From: Branchinecta lynchi
Lineage: Eukaryota > Arthropoda > Branchiopoda > Anostraca > Branchinectidae
Assembly (NCBI GenBank): GCA_023053575.1
Contig: JAKZAP010000013.1
Span: 19,997,689 to 20,061,688 of the forward strand
Length of the DNA: 64,000 nt
Reading direction: 5' to 3'
The notes under the pieces were generated by a model, which had not been told where the DNA came from, ran no database searches, and was given only the letters and a program-made list of their open reading frames with translations. Shown piece by piece: positions 11,930-38,875 of the stretch (the stretch's first letter is position 1; each line of letters starts with the position of its first letter). The position numbers and the translations under genes are program-made.

Positions 11930-12440
11930 GATTGGCGAGGACAACTATTCCTTCAGTCTAAGTTAATTGCGAATCATATTTGACAGTGCAAAACGGAAAC
12001 TTCAGCTGAATTTCATTAGAGCTATATTTCGGCCCTTCTTGGCAAGGGTCCTTTTCAGGCTCAACGCTGCTGAAGTTGGTAAAACGAAACAACTTGAGCG
12101 GCTTTGAGCCTGAAGAGGACCTTATTTGATAGTTCAAAACGGATACGTAGCTGAATTTTATTGGAGCTATATTTATTTCCCCACAAGTTCGGTTTTCGAA
12201 TTTGAGCCTGAAGAGGACCCTTGCCAAGAAGGGCCAAATATAGCTCCAATAAAATTCAGCTGAAGTATCTGTATTGCACCATCAAACATGATTCGCAGTC
12301 AGCTTGGGCTGAAGGAATATTTATCTGAAGAGGACCTTTGCCAAGAAGGGCCGAAATATATCTCTAATAAATTTAGCTGACGTATCCGTTTTGTACTGTC
12401 AAATCTGACGAGGACCCTTGCCAAGAAGGACCGAAATGTC
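11930..12440. repeat. Head-to-head cluster of AAGCTGACTGCGAATCATAT-family fragments
   Basis: One + oriented fragment (about 11950-12065) is followed by at least two reversed fragments (about 12190-12310 and 12320-12440). Each carries the GGCAAGGGTCCTCTTCAGGC block or its complement. Confidence 0.7.
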
Positions 12441-12590
12441 GGTGGAGCAAATCCTGCGCGATTTATCCTTTTAGCGTAATTTTTACGATTTGAGCGACGA
12501 TGGAGGCCGGTACAACAAAAACTGAGGGTGTGGGGAGGGGGAACTTTTCCGACGATTACAGAAAGCTACCCTGGTCTTCTCCGTCTGTAG

Positions 12591-13297
12591 GAGCGTGCCC
12601 TACCCGTCTAGCAATAGCAACTATTAAGTCGTATTCTCGCCGTTCCCCGAGGACTCCCCTTGGGGAGTCCCCGCGTTTGTGTTTGTCACGGGGACTCATT
12701 CCCCGTATTCTCGCGAGTCCCCACGGACGGGGAATGCTCCAATTAGCATCACCATCATCAAAAAAGACTCCCTTTCAGATTCGGAGGGGAATACATTTTT
12801 GCTGGTGTTGGTGCAATTTAAAATTAATTAAAAAACAGTCAGAATAAACAAAACAAAAATAAAGTGAATCCAGACTAACTGCGTCAATTGCATATTTTTG
12901 GTTCAAGGAAAATCCATTTTGGAAGCATTCCCTGTGTTCTCGCTGTTTTTGTTCGAGGAGTCCGCGTGGAGTGACTACCTCTATTCTCGCCATTCCCTTC
13001 GATTCCCAGACGAGTCCTCTGGGAACGGCGAAATACGCCTTTAGTTACAATTTTCGTTCTAGCCTCGTGGAAAGTCACTACGCTGACCGTTCCAGGCTTC
13101 TCGAAATAGTAAATATTTGCTTGCCACGCTCGGGAGTGTAGTAAGCGTGGTAACTACGTATTTCTTCGACATGCGTCCGATTACCCCGTGCCACGATATT
13201 TGGCTGAAAATAGAAAAATGTGTTCCAGCCTCAACGCCAAGAAGCCAGATCCCGTGACGACATGCGTAGGAACCACGGTAATTAGGGTGGAAGAGCT
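12591..13297. mobile_element. MITE, GAGCGTGTTCC family, interrupted by a nested 414-bp element
   Basis: The left arm (12591-12626) and the right part (13041-13297) are the two halves of one element, split by the insertion at 12627-13040. The right terminus (GGTGGAAGAGCTG) is degraded. Confidence 0.75.
12627..13040. mobile_element. PIF/Harbinger-like MITE, 414 bp, TTA target duplication
   Basis: Begins AGTCGTATTCTCGCCGTTCC and ends GGAACGGCGAAATACGCCT. TTA flanks it at 12624-12626 and 13041-13043. It is the same length as the copy at 29022-29435 and very similar throughout. It sits inside another MITE. Confidence 0.88.
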
Positions 13298-13429
13298 GTA
13301 TGTACCTTCGCACAGTTTACTAAAAGCTAAACCGTCAGAATGTTGGCTGACCAAAATGTAACAACACTTAACATAGGAATTTTGGGCATCCATCGTAAAC
13401 TTTAACACAACAGTTGCGTTCTTACCATG

Positions 13430-13790
13430 CTATCTGATACCGCGATAACTGGATCTGCATTTTGTCGTTTTTGCAATTACCAGTATCTGATACTGCGTTT
13501 GCTTTGCCAAAAAATTGGAAAATTTACGCTTAAAACTTATATCCACTGACATCACTTGTGCCAAACTTCTTCCCCATCAATTTTTCAAAAACCTAGGTTC
13601 TTGTGTCGGTGATGACTTCTTCAGATATCACGGTCAGTTACAACTTTCGAGACCGTGGTATCTGAATATTAGATACCACGGTAACGGGCTGGATACTGAG
13701 TAACTGCAAAAAGACCGTTGTATCAAATACCACGATAACTGCAAAATCGACTATTGATCATGGTGTTAGATACCATGGTAGCTCCAAAAA
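13430..13790. repeat. Palindromic CCGTGGTATC cluster
   Basis: Repeated blocks of the form ACCGTGGTATC...GATACCACGGTAAC separated by 'CTGCAAAAACG'. Each pair is an inverted repeat. The same family appears at 35060-35190, 35583-35665, 38876-39429 and 42241-42385. Confidence 0.8.
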
Positions 13791-14245
13791 CGTAATCAAG
13801 TTCTTCTGTGATATAGGGGGATACGAATTCTTGTGTTAAAGGCAATCAGACGTCTGATAGTGTCTCATGGTCGTTTCGTCTAGAGAGCCTGATCGTCTGC
13901 TCGCACCATTAATGGCTAGATGGAGCTGACTGTCACTCAGAAGCGGTTGAAGTTGAGTTGCAGCTTCAACCCGATTTGATTGTTCTAATTTGTCAGCTCT
14001 TTGTACAAACGAGACATGATCATATTTGATCCAGAACGATCCAGTCTTCATGTACAGACTGTATGGATCCATCCACCTTTGGATTTGCCAATTTCACAGC
14101 TTCTCTCTTCTCTGAACTTCGTCTGGGTAACAAATGTGCGTAAATTTGTTTTCAGGTGGGGGCTCTGTCCTATGACCTGCTTATTCTTAGGCTGTCACTG
14201 TTAAACAACAACATTTTGAAAAATAACAACTTCACTCGCAACATT

Positions 14246-14902
14246 TCAGACTATCAGATTCAGCTCCTTATTATTTCCTGTGGTTAGTATTTCGCAGATT
14301 CGTTTGTAAACTTTGTAAATTTTGTCCACGATTTTCTCATCATCTGGGAGGACATGGAACTCAGTGCGCACGTTGCTGAGATTGGGCACAGAACGCACTC
14401 GCACTTCCTTCCTCGACTTCATAACACCTTCTATCCTACGAAAGTCGGCCGTTATCTCTCTCACGTCGTTTGCTAAGTCTTTTGTATTTCTCAATGTCCA
14501 TGAGATCTTGTCCTTGATCAGCTCAGTACCAAAATCCTTCCCACTCAGGCAAGCAAAAGCCGTCTTTCTATTCTCCAGTTTCAAGCTTGAACTTGCTAAC
14601 TCACACGAATGTCCATCCGATGACGTCATTGAACACGTATAGCTCGAGCAAGGGCTGACCTTGGTTCGAGGTTGTACTAAGAAGCCATTCCGATACTCAA
14701 GGGGGGTCGACCACGGGCCTGGGCTGGCATCAGGCGCTTTGGGTATACTGGGTAGGGAGGATACACGTTCACTTGGTTCGTAACCTATCGAGCTGAAACC
14801 GGAATCCGGTCCGCTTTCGAAGGAGACGGCAGAACAGAGGGACGAATGGCGGAAGCGTTCACGTAACATGTTCCTACGGCTCTGATTGGTTTGCTGCTCC
14901 AT
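14246..14902 (-). CDS. Uncharacterised 218-residue open frame
   Basis: An ATG frame of 218 codons in non-repetitive sequence. The N-terminal half is rich in Ser, Pro and Gly; the C-terminal half (from about residue 125) is charged and predicted helical, ending in a Lys/Glu-rich stretch and a hydrophobic tail. I recognise no domain. An in-frame open stretch of 100 residues lies 180 bp upstream on the same strand (15382-15080), and its open frame extends to a possible CAG acceptor near 15405, so the two may be parts of one spliced gene, though I could not find a convincing donor. It could also be a chance frame. Confidence 0.35.
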   Translation of the reverse strand: MEQQTNQSRRNMLRERFRHSSLCSAVSFESGPDSGFSSIGYEPSERVSSLPSIPKAPDASPGPWSTPLEYRNGFLVQPRTKVSPCSSYTCSMTSSDGHSCELASSSLKLENRKTAFACLSGKDFGTELIKDKISWTLRNTKDLANDVREITADFRRIEGVMKSRKEVRVRSVPNLSNVRTEFHVLPDDEKIVDKIYKVYKRICEILTTGNNKELNLIV

Positions 14903-15800
14903 TCTCGAATGGTACTATAATATGTATTTTAAACAGTCCTGCATCTCAGTACCTTGGTTGCGTTATGACCAGATCATAGCCTTGTAGAGCTTCGAGGTGA
15001 AAGTAGATCAGTACAATTGCTCACTGTCCAAGTTCCTTAGGAATCCAAAACAGGCATATTTCGGGTTGTCGCGGTTCGGTCAGTAAACTCGAGGTAGTAA
15101 ATCGGAGCTTTCGTGTACGAACATGCACTGTGACCCAAGGAAGGTAGCTACAGTTTCTACTGTTCTTCCTGAACTCTCACTGTCCTCGTTTCTTACAAAT
15201 CGAAAAGAGTTCGGCGGGACAGCAGTTTCACCAATAACTCCAGAGGTATATCCGAATTCACTATACAAGCAAGCGCTACGCAGGCAGCTTACATGACCAG
15301 TTATAATTGTCACTGTTTTCTTTCGTAAAGCTTTCAAAAGGCTCCGACCGTTCTCTGTGAAAGTAAGTCCCACCTGTGACAATGCTAGCCATCGGTAAGT
15401 AGTCTGATGTGACGCTGTAATCCGGGAAGCCGTATTGTACGAAAGAATCCTTTCAGTTGCTCTAATTGTGATTTTGTACTCTCCTTACTAATTAATGTAC
15501 CACATCCGCTTTTGGTTAAAAGGAAAAGCTAATGCTACTATACCATAGCCCTTTTATCTTAAAGCACAAGCCACAGCAGTTGCGTTACTCGCATTTTATA
15601 TTTAAATATAACAAAAAAAAACTTTATTCCAACATCCTAACAAAAGTGACTCATATGAAGCTCTGCTGGGTTACCCGAAGATTACAAACCCGTCCCAGTT
15701 GTTTTCAGCCCCGCCTGTCCCCCATGGTTTTGACGAGGAATAAAGAAAAACTTTTATAACTAGTATTTCTGTAGTATTTAGTAATGATCAGGAGCCTGAC
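14903..15800. other. Intergenic, no repeat recognised
   Basis: Apart from the possible - strand coding stretch at 15080-15405, nothing could be assigned. It is one of the few segments here without an obvious transposon, which slightly strengthens the case for a real gene nearby. Confidence 0.3.
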
Positions 15801-15904
15801 CTCTACAATACAAAATTCAGCGTAGTGCAGTTAGACATAGGTAGGATGACATAAACAAAAGGTTCAGCCTCTGAGAACTGAGAACGAATAGGGGCGTCGA
15901 GTGA

Positions 15905-16222
15905 AACCCCGATGAAAAACTTATCTCAAAATAGTACTATGAAGTAGTAAGAAAAAGTAGCATGCAGTACTAACGATACTACTACGTGCTTCTACTTCAA
16001 GGCTATCGTGTTACTGCATACTACTATATGCTACTATTAGCAAGACTGGATGCTACTATGGCAAGACAGGATGCTACTATGGCTAGATATTGATGCTACT
16101 GGATACTACTACATAAGATTGGACCAGTCTGAGGCACATTAAATGATAATATTCTTTGCTGTTACATAGTATTACATGCAACGTTTTCGTACTACTACAC
16201 AGGCTACAAATTTTTCATCGGG
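15905..16222. mobile_element. Foldback/MITE with TACTACTA-rich interior
   Basis: CCCCGATGAAAAACTT on the left is complementary to AAATTTTTCATCGGG on the right. The interior is built of CTACTATG/AGTAGTA units on both strands, so most of the element could form one long hairpin. Confidence 0.6.
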
Positions 16223-16863
16223 ACAGTATTATATGTAAGAGGGGTCCGTTGAAAACTAAAATAGGTCGGTATTTCCCTGGACAAACATCCTGCGATACGG
16301 TGAAGTCCACTAGGTGGTCGAGAGGAAGGCTAGGATACTTAATTTGCATGTTGCGCCTGTGTACACAGACATAAGTACATGTTTACATGTTACGTAATAC
16401 AGCGGCGCGTTCAACTATTGCATATTAGGTCACTAGGTCAAGAAGAAACCATCAATCTTGTCCCTTCCTTTTCTGCTATTTTCATTAAATCATTAATTAA
16501 TTCGTTTAATTCCATGATATCGTTTAACAAAAATAGTGATGGATTGTCATACATTGACGACATAGTCATAAATTATCACATATATGTATAATCCTATAAC
16601 ATATATAATCCGATAACAAACAGAACATGTCAGTTTAAAATTCAGAATTCCGGTCCATTAAAATACTTCACAAAATAGGGAACAAATGACTTGAGATGAC
16701 TAAAGATTTTATGTGCGGTTTCGTCAGTTATATCTTTGATGCGTCTGTGCTACAGATATACATATATACAATATACAGGCAATCAGGATTCCGCGATCGG
16801 ATTGGATCCCATACGAAAAATTTGAGATTCCTCAGCCTCATGAGGAATAGTCTTGATGACTAA

Positions 16864-17136
16864 GAGCGTGTTCCACCCTTCTAACAATAGTCACTAGTTA
16901 CTACTTCCGTTCTATCCCCATGAGAAGTTACTACGCTGACCGTTCCAACCTTCTCGGAATAGTAACTAATAGTTAATATTTGCTTACCATGCTCGGGAGC
17001 GTAGTAACTACGCATGTCTGTAACGTGGCAGGGTATCCTGCTAGAAAATAGAAAAATCGTTCCAGCCTTCACGGCAAAAAGCCAGAATTCGTTACGTCAT
17101 GCGTAGTAACTACGGTAAGTAGGATGGAACACGCTC
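16864..17136. mobile_element. MITE, GAGCGTGTTCC family, 273 bp, TAA target duplication
   Basis: Terminal inverted repeats GAGCGTGTTCCACCCT and AGGATGGAACACGCTC; TAA on both sides (16861-16863 and 17137-17139). A 3-bp TWA duplication is typical of PIF/Harbinger elements. Confidence 0.9.
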
Positions 17137-17514
17137 TAAGCTTCGTGCCGACGAAGAATCGCTGCGTGCCTAGCAACGTCACCACAACAAATGTAGTTGA
17201 TTGGCTTACATAGGATTCGAGTCAGTTTTGAGGATTTTTTGGTGACGTTTCTTGTTCTTCCCTAGGATCACCGGCGTGTTTCGGACTTGGTCATACCAGT
17301 CATATAAAGAATTCCAGTCCCCCTGCTCCAAATCCCGAACGTTTGTTGAACTGTTACTGGACTCAGTACCCAAAGTGCGAGGGATGCATCATGAATTCAC
17401 TTTAGCTGTCCACTTTAGCTTTAGCTGTCCGCAAGTTTTGCGACTTAATTTCCCACATTTCTAGAAGCTGCTTGATTGAATGCGCAGGTGTCTTCCAAAA
17501 TCCGTTGCAAAAGT

Positions 17515-17700
17515 CGAACACTGATGATGATGATGATGAAATTTTATTTACGCACTTAGAAGAAAATAGTGCAGTATAGACAAAGAAAAGGAAAAAAATA
17601 CACTGAGCTTTCAATAATGAGATAAATGCACGAGATCATGAAATAAACATTTATAAAAAAGAAAGAAAAGGGACTAATCGGGTCTAAAAAATCTTCTCCT
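17515..17700 (-). mobile_element. LINE 3'-end relic with (ATC)n tail
   Basis: The run GATGATGATGATGATG at 17524 followed by an AAATTTTATTT block reads, on the - strand, as a 3' untranslated end with AATAAA-like motifs and a trinucleotide tail. There is a weaker similar stretch at 4085-4170. Confidence 0.4.
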
Positions 17701-17797
17701 AGATGCAGTGCGGAGAAATGGCCAAGGGCAGAAACGTGAAGGTCTTGGGCGATTGAAGTGACACTCTGCATCCTGTGCACGTATGGAATGGATTTGA

Positions 17798-18224
17798 GGC
17801 TAAATACGTCGAAAATGTATTTGAGAATCCCTCAAATGTCTTCGAGAAATCGGTGTTTGTATTTGAGAATTGATGAGAAACTACAAAAAATATTCGAGAA
17901 AAAATAAAAAGTATTTGAGAATTTTTTAAAAGTATTTGAGATTTAAATTGAAGTTAGGTACTCAAGAATGACATAAATTCAATAATCTAAACAATAAAAA
18001 GTTCTCATGCTGTTTTTACCATTCTTGAATACATTTATGTCATTGTAGAATACATTTATGTCATTGTAGAATGCATGTATGTCATTCTCGAATACATAAT
18101 TTCAATATAAATGTCAAATATTTTTATAACATTCTAGAATACTTTTTGTCGATTTTCGAATACGACCACCGATTCCTCGACGACATTTGAGGGATTCTCG
18201 AAGACATTTTTGACGTATTTAGCC
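17798..18224. mobile_element. 427-bp foldback element
   Basis: The left arm starting GGCTAAATACGTC is complementary to the right arm ending GACGTATTTAGCC for about 60 bp with few mismatches (shared core GAATCCCTCAAATGTC). The interior (ATTTGAGAA on the left, TTCTCGAAT/TTCTAGAAT on the right) is also roughly complementary. A 21-bp unit around ATTTATGTCATTGTAGAATAC is repeated about three times. Confidence 0.85.
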
Positions 18225-18654
18225 TGGACGGCAAAATGGAAGAACTTTGCTTTTTAGCAAATAAGTAAACCAAAGAAACTTGGAAGCGTTTCAGTTTTGC
18301 TTTATGCCTTGAACAGACAGACATACCAGGGTCGGTTGCTCGCGGGCTGGAATTCCTATCGAGGGGTTGCACACTCTCGAGTGTGCAGCAAGTGCCCGTC
18401 CGATTCCGGGACTAGCCACGTATTATAACATAAATCAGTACATTTAGGAGCGGGAATTGCCTAATTTATGGCCGACACACGGTGCCGGGAAAGAGTGTAT
18501 AACGGGGAGTGGGTAACCCCTCGATTGCAACTCCGATTTGTTGGCAACATCATCAGTTCCGTATGGAAAAGTTAACTTTTTTTTTTAGCTTGACGATGGA
18601 AGTGATGGGAAATGTAAGCTGATGTTCCTTACCTTAAATTGCATTTCGGAGTAC

Positions 18655-18826
18655 ACCATAAAAAGTTTCTCCGAGTAAGGATTAAAATTAACTGCAGTAT
18701 TTGTTACTGGAATTAATCTTAACCTTACTGAGATAAGATTAATCCAAATTAGAGATAAGATTATCTTTTTAGAGACAAGATTAATCCCAGTAGCAAATAC
18801 TGCAAGATTTTTGTGTACAGTGTAAT
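18655..18826. mobile_element. Foldback MITE, CACTGTA...CTTGCAGTATTTACTA family
   Basis: One end reads AAATTAACTGCAGTATTTG and the other AAATACTGCAAGATTTTTG followed by ACAGTGT, with AGATAAGATTA blocks on both strands between. Other copies: 20808-20898 (partial), 33490-33650, 34055-34200. Confidence 0.7.
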
Positions 18827-18859
18827 CCAAGATATAATCCTGATGCGATGCTCCTACGG

Positions 18860-19075
18860 GTGGTGATTCCGGTAATTGGTTTCGAATAGTTCTTGGTACT
18901 AAATTCCGGCACATCCCGGTACAGCTTCCAGGGTTTTGTTTGAAGGCTTCTAGGCCTTGGATGTAACTGACTCCTCTGACAGATCGTTCCAAAGTCAGAG
19001 GACTCGTTTCCGGAAGAAATGACTCCGGGTTCTTGTTTTCGAGAATGGCTTATCCAGACGTCTTGAGTGCCCACG
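18860..19075 (-). pseudogene. LINE reverse transcriptase C-terminal relic
   Basis: On the - strand an interrupted frame reads F-F-R-K-R-V-L-stop-L-W-N-D-L-S-E-E-S-V-T, matching the R-V-x-x-x-W-N-x-L-P-E-E-V-V signature at the end of Jockey/CR1-type LINE proteins. It has in-frame stops and is short. Confidence 0.5.
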
Positions 19076-19239
19076 GGTTCTCCATGATTCTTAGATCGTA
19101 ATATGATTCGGATAGTTGGATTCTAAAATCCTAGCCTAAGGCATTGACAACTGACAAAAGTATAAGAGAATAAACACAGGCACAAATAAAGATAATTTTG
19201 GCACGAGAAAATTAGGACTAGGACAAGGAGATGACACTG

Positions 19240-19729
19240 CCTACACTACGCTGTAGAGCTGAACGGGTCCCGTCCACGCGAAAATGAGAAAATTGATCGG
19301 GCTTTGAACGGCTGAGGAAGATGGGTTCCGTTCAAGCGAAAATGCACGTTCAAGCTGGATGGGAGCACATGAGTGGGAAGGTCCACACAATATCCCCTTT
19401 CAGCTCAATGCTGTCCTAGGAGCGGTGTTGAACGGGAGGCGTCCATCGAGCTGGATGGTCTGTTCACCTGTTGATCCGTATACACGAAAATGATAAAAAG
19501 ATCGACGGCATCCACGCGAAAATGTCCGTCGAGCTCGATGGGACCAGATCGGTCCACGCGAAACGTCCCCTATGGCTAAGACTTAGTCTGGCATCTAGCG
19601 GCAAGTTTGTTTTCACGTTTTTGAGGCTAGGTAGCGCTGATCGTTCGATTTTGTTGCCAACATCAGCTGACTTCCCGTGTTTTCGCCGCAAGAAGGAAAG
19701 AACTAGTAAAAATTTTCAGTTCATCAGAA
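19240..19729 (+). promoter_or_regulatory. ATP5F1A 5' flank with repeated GTCCACGCGAAAATG motif
   Basis: The string GTCCACGCGAAAATG or close variants (TTCAAGCGAAAATG, CATCCACGCGAAAATG, GTCCACGCGAAACG) occurs about five times between 19274 and 19565, interspersed with GAACGG and GAGCTGGATGG. It may be a promoter-proximal motif array or a decayed short repeat. The transcription start and the 5' UTR (probably within 19565-19729) cannot be fixed from sequence. No TATA box is evident. Confidence 0.35.
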
Positions 19730-35836
<16,107 letters not shown>

Positions 35837-36167
35837 GAACATGGATAGTTAGGTAGACCATCGTATTCGTGGAGTGCCCATCTCCTCCCATGCTTTAAAT
35901 ACAGAGTCGTGCATATTCAGAATGAATAAGTGTTGTATATTTTCCTGTTGGAATACACTCTCAAACTCCCCGACTCAGTCTGCTTGCTCAAACGCTAGGG
36001 TCAGGTTTTCTGGTACATTTGTGATTGATGTTACTGTAGTTCTGCTAATAGTTGCTCTTTTGCAGCTTTGCAGACCTGAATTTTGTCGTTTTTGTAGTTC
36101 TGACGCCGAATTCGCGTCGCCTTAAAAGAAATCCATCCACTCGCATCATAAACGTCTGACTTCCTGC
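35837..36167. other. ATP5F1A 3' flank
   Basis: Probable 3' UTR then unique sequence; no further gene or repeat recognised before the hAT-like element. Confidence 0.4.
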
Positions 36168-36859
36168 CAGAGATGGGCGAATCCGACCCTGTAAGGACTC
36201 GAATCCGAATCCGGCGCTAGTTACGAATCCGATTCCGAATCCACCATTTCATGCTAAGGATTCGAATCCGACCTTACAGGATCCCTCGCGCTATTTACTC
36301 TTCAACTTACAGTATTTTAAAATATTTTAATACTTTAAAACCCTGCTGTGTTTTCTACAAATAACCCACGGTTTTGGCTGTTTTAAGCCTTTTCTGAGAC
36401 CCGTTGACTTGCAGTGAAAACAGGGAAACAATTTGCATAACCGGTCTTTCTGATGGAAAAACTTCTCGCAGACAACCGTCGACAGCGTGATGCACATCGA
36501 AGTTAGCAAAAACGTCAAGTGAGAAAATCAGCGTGGTTTTGTTAGAGGGGTGTACCGTACGAAATTGGGGTCTCCGGGTTTAGAAATATATGGAGTGATT
36601 TATGGAAGTAGGTTGCATTTGTATTATAGGTAAGACAGGTCCTTTAAAAAAATCAGATAATGTGATAGACTACTGAGGATTGTTGCTGGTGGAGTTCAAA
36701 AAGTTGGATTGCCCAAGCCCACTATAAAAATTGGGAAACGGAAAATGGGAGGATGTATATTAGAAATTTGAGCGGATTCGAGGTTTGGAATCTGAATCCA
36801 GCCTGACAAGCAGAAGATTCGAATCCGACCAAAAAGACGAATCCGGATTTGCCCATCTG
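36168..36859. mobile_element. hAT-like non-autonomous element with GAATCC-rich subterminal repeats
   Basis: Left end CAGAGATGGGCGAATCC, right end GGATTTGCCCATCTG, near-perfect inverted repeats. The 8-bp flanks CTTCCTGC (36160-36167) and TTTCCTGC (36860-36867) differ by one base. Arrays of GAATCCGAATCC lie just inside both ends. A piggyBac-like MITE occupies the middle. Confidence 0.85.
36278..36643. mobile_element. piggyBac-like MITE nested in an hAT-like element
   Basis: Reversed copy: starts AGGATCCCTCGCGC after TTAC (a decayed TTAA) and ends GACAGGTCCT before TTAA at 36644. Internal strings such as CTAACAAAACCACGCTGATT (complement) match the other copies. Confidence 0.8.
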
Positions 36860-37059
36860 TTTCCTGCTCACTGACCCTTTCATGAAACCTTTCACAGTCC
36901 TGGCGTTAAAAAAAAAGGAGCGCAAGAATTGGATTCAAGTCAAATTTTGCGTCTGCGTAAGTGTGACGTAGTCGACAGATAAATCAAATCCTAAATAAAT
37001 ACTGAGTGGAATCCTTCTGCTGATTTTCCCCGTCAGCGTGTTGAGATGTCAAAATATTC

Positions 37060-37480
37060 ATTACCTTAAATCGCGTTGTCCAGCGACAAAGGTGCCAATG
37101 CTCCTGTAGGGTTGCTGCTGGTGTGATGATTTTTTTTGTTGGATTTTGTCATTGGTTTGTGGACAACTAATGTCTGGTTGCTGACTCTGCTGAATATTCG
37201 CACTTCTAGGCTTTCGACTATTCCTTGACCAACTTAACTGTGAAGGCATCTGCTGTTTTTTCTTTCCTCGGACAAGGAGTTCCAGTTGTTAATCACTCGA
37301 GTTGTGAAGAACTGGTTTCTAGCTTGAGTACTAGTGAATGGCTTGATGATCTTCTTTGAATGTCCTCTATTCCTCACTGATGATCCTAGGCAATCGTTTG
37401 AAGTATAGGAACTTGCTGTCATCGTCTGCCAGCATCATATCATTGAGCAACATGTTAAACATTCACCTCTTTCCTTCAAC
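37060..37480 (-). pseudogene. LINE reverse transcriptase C-terminal relic
   Basis: On the - strand the frame reads N-Q-F-F-T-T-R-V-I-N-N-W-N-S-L-S-E-E, the conserved tail of Jockey/CR1-type LINE proteins, followed in another frame by a Gln/Ser-rich stretch. It is a 5'-truncated and frameshifted copy. Confidence 0.7.
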
Positions 37481-37489
37481 AATCCTTAT

Positions 37490-38875
37490 TTGCTTCAAGT
37501 TGCAATTTAAGGTAAGGAAAAAATGGGCCTGACCCATTACGGGCCTGACCCATTACGGGCCTTGCTGAAGGGACTACTGCTGCAGAAACTAATATTGTAT
37601 CTTTATCAAAACTAGTCATTTTTTGAAAAAGCAACGCAAAAGCCCTCATGGTGTGAAAGGTCCGGCGCAACGCTGACTATACGCAAATGTCGCGTTCATC
37701 AGTGCGAAAGCCCCGAGAGTCGTGTTATCAGAGGCCAGTGTTGCCACTTATACCGCAATACGCATGTTGCGGTATAATACCGCGACTCTGAGGGAAATAC
37801 CGCATAAATTTTGATTAGACCGCGAAATGGCCAGAAGGGAGTTCGAGCTAGCTCTGGTGAATTCATCTTTATACGAATGTAGATTTTAAGATGTGGATCA
37901 AAGTGAGATCAAGAGCCAGCCATAACAGATCTGTTTTCATCAGGAGGTAGCTGTTCTTTTAAACCGTATTACTATGAATGTTGAAAGGTTAGACCAAACA
38001 AACAGTCTCTGGTTCCGCAAATGCGTTAGCTAGCATGTGTGACCGCATTTATGGCAAATTTTTACAGCATTCACTTGAAGAATCAACATATTTGACTTCA
38101 AAAACAGAAGGGGGGGGGGGGGCGACTAACCCGATCGAGTAGCAACAATGTCAGATACATCAGCTAGTGTCCTCTCTGATTTTCGGCACGCCCACATTTG
38201 TTGAAGTAGCTCCGACGCTGTCGACACATGATCCGAAGTGATCCGCAATTAGCAAAGAACGGAGTTGACAGCATTATAGCAACAAGTTTAAAAGTTCAGC
38301 CCCAAATTTAATAACTAATATATAAATAGCAGTAGGTCATAGACAATACAAGTGCTATTAACACTATCCCACATTACGCAGCCAGGTTTTTTAGTCGGCT
38401 TTGATCGCCTTATTTTTTAAGTAACTTCTAATTTGTTCAGTTGACGCACGAGAAACCATTAGTTTCAAGTAATGTAGACTTGCCAAGTTCTGTTGAGGCA
38501 AGTGCCTAGGGGCCAGCATATCTAATGGGGCCCCAAGCGGTCATTACGATGTGTAAAAAAGTATAGTCGGCTTGTCTATCTTCGGAAGCCAAAGTACATT
38601 ACAAAAATTTAATAAAGGTCAGGTGTTTTTTTTTGCCACATAAACAAAAGGGGACCCGACCTGCCTAAGACTTTGGATCTCTTATGTATGGGCCTGGTAA
38701 TGTAGTTTAAAAGCTAAGTGTAAAGGTAAAGGATGCAGATAATGAACCCCTCTATCTCAGACATCACTATTAGCCAATCAGATAATTTTGCAGTTTGTGA
38801 TTGGCTAGTATTGTACGAAGTCAATTAGAAAAGCGATGACCTAATTCACATTCGATTTAAAAGGCAATACTTGCG
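37490..38875. other. Intergenic, no gene recognised
   Basis: Only minor features: a direct repeat of GGCCTGACCCATTAC near 37525-37558, a G-run at 38110, and A/T-rich sequence. No coding or RNA gene was supported. Confidence 0.4.

Larger units (their letters stand above)
10139..12590. other. Intergenic: CCPG1-like 3' flank and repeats
   Basis: A candidate AATAAA lies at 10827 and another at 11386, either of which could end the upstream transcript. Repeats occupy 10905-11045 and much of 11895-12440. No coding sequence was supported. Confidence 0.4.

Noticed and set aside
13430..13790. Regularly spaced direct repeats resembling a CRISPR array.
   Set aside because: The window is a eukaryotic nuclear genome, the 'spacers' are themselves repeated and the units are palindromic dispersed repeats.
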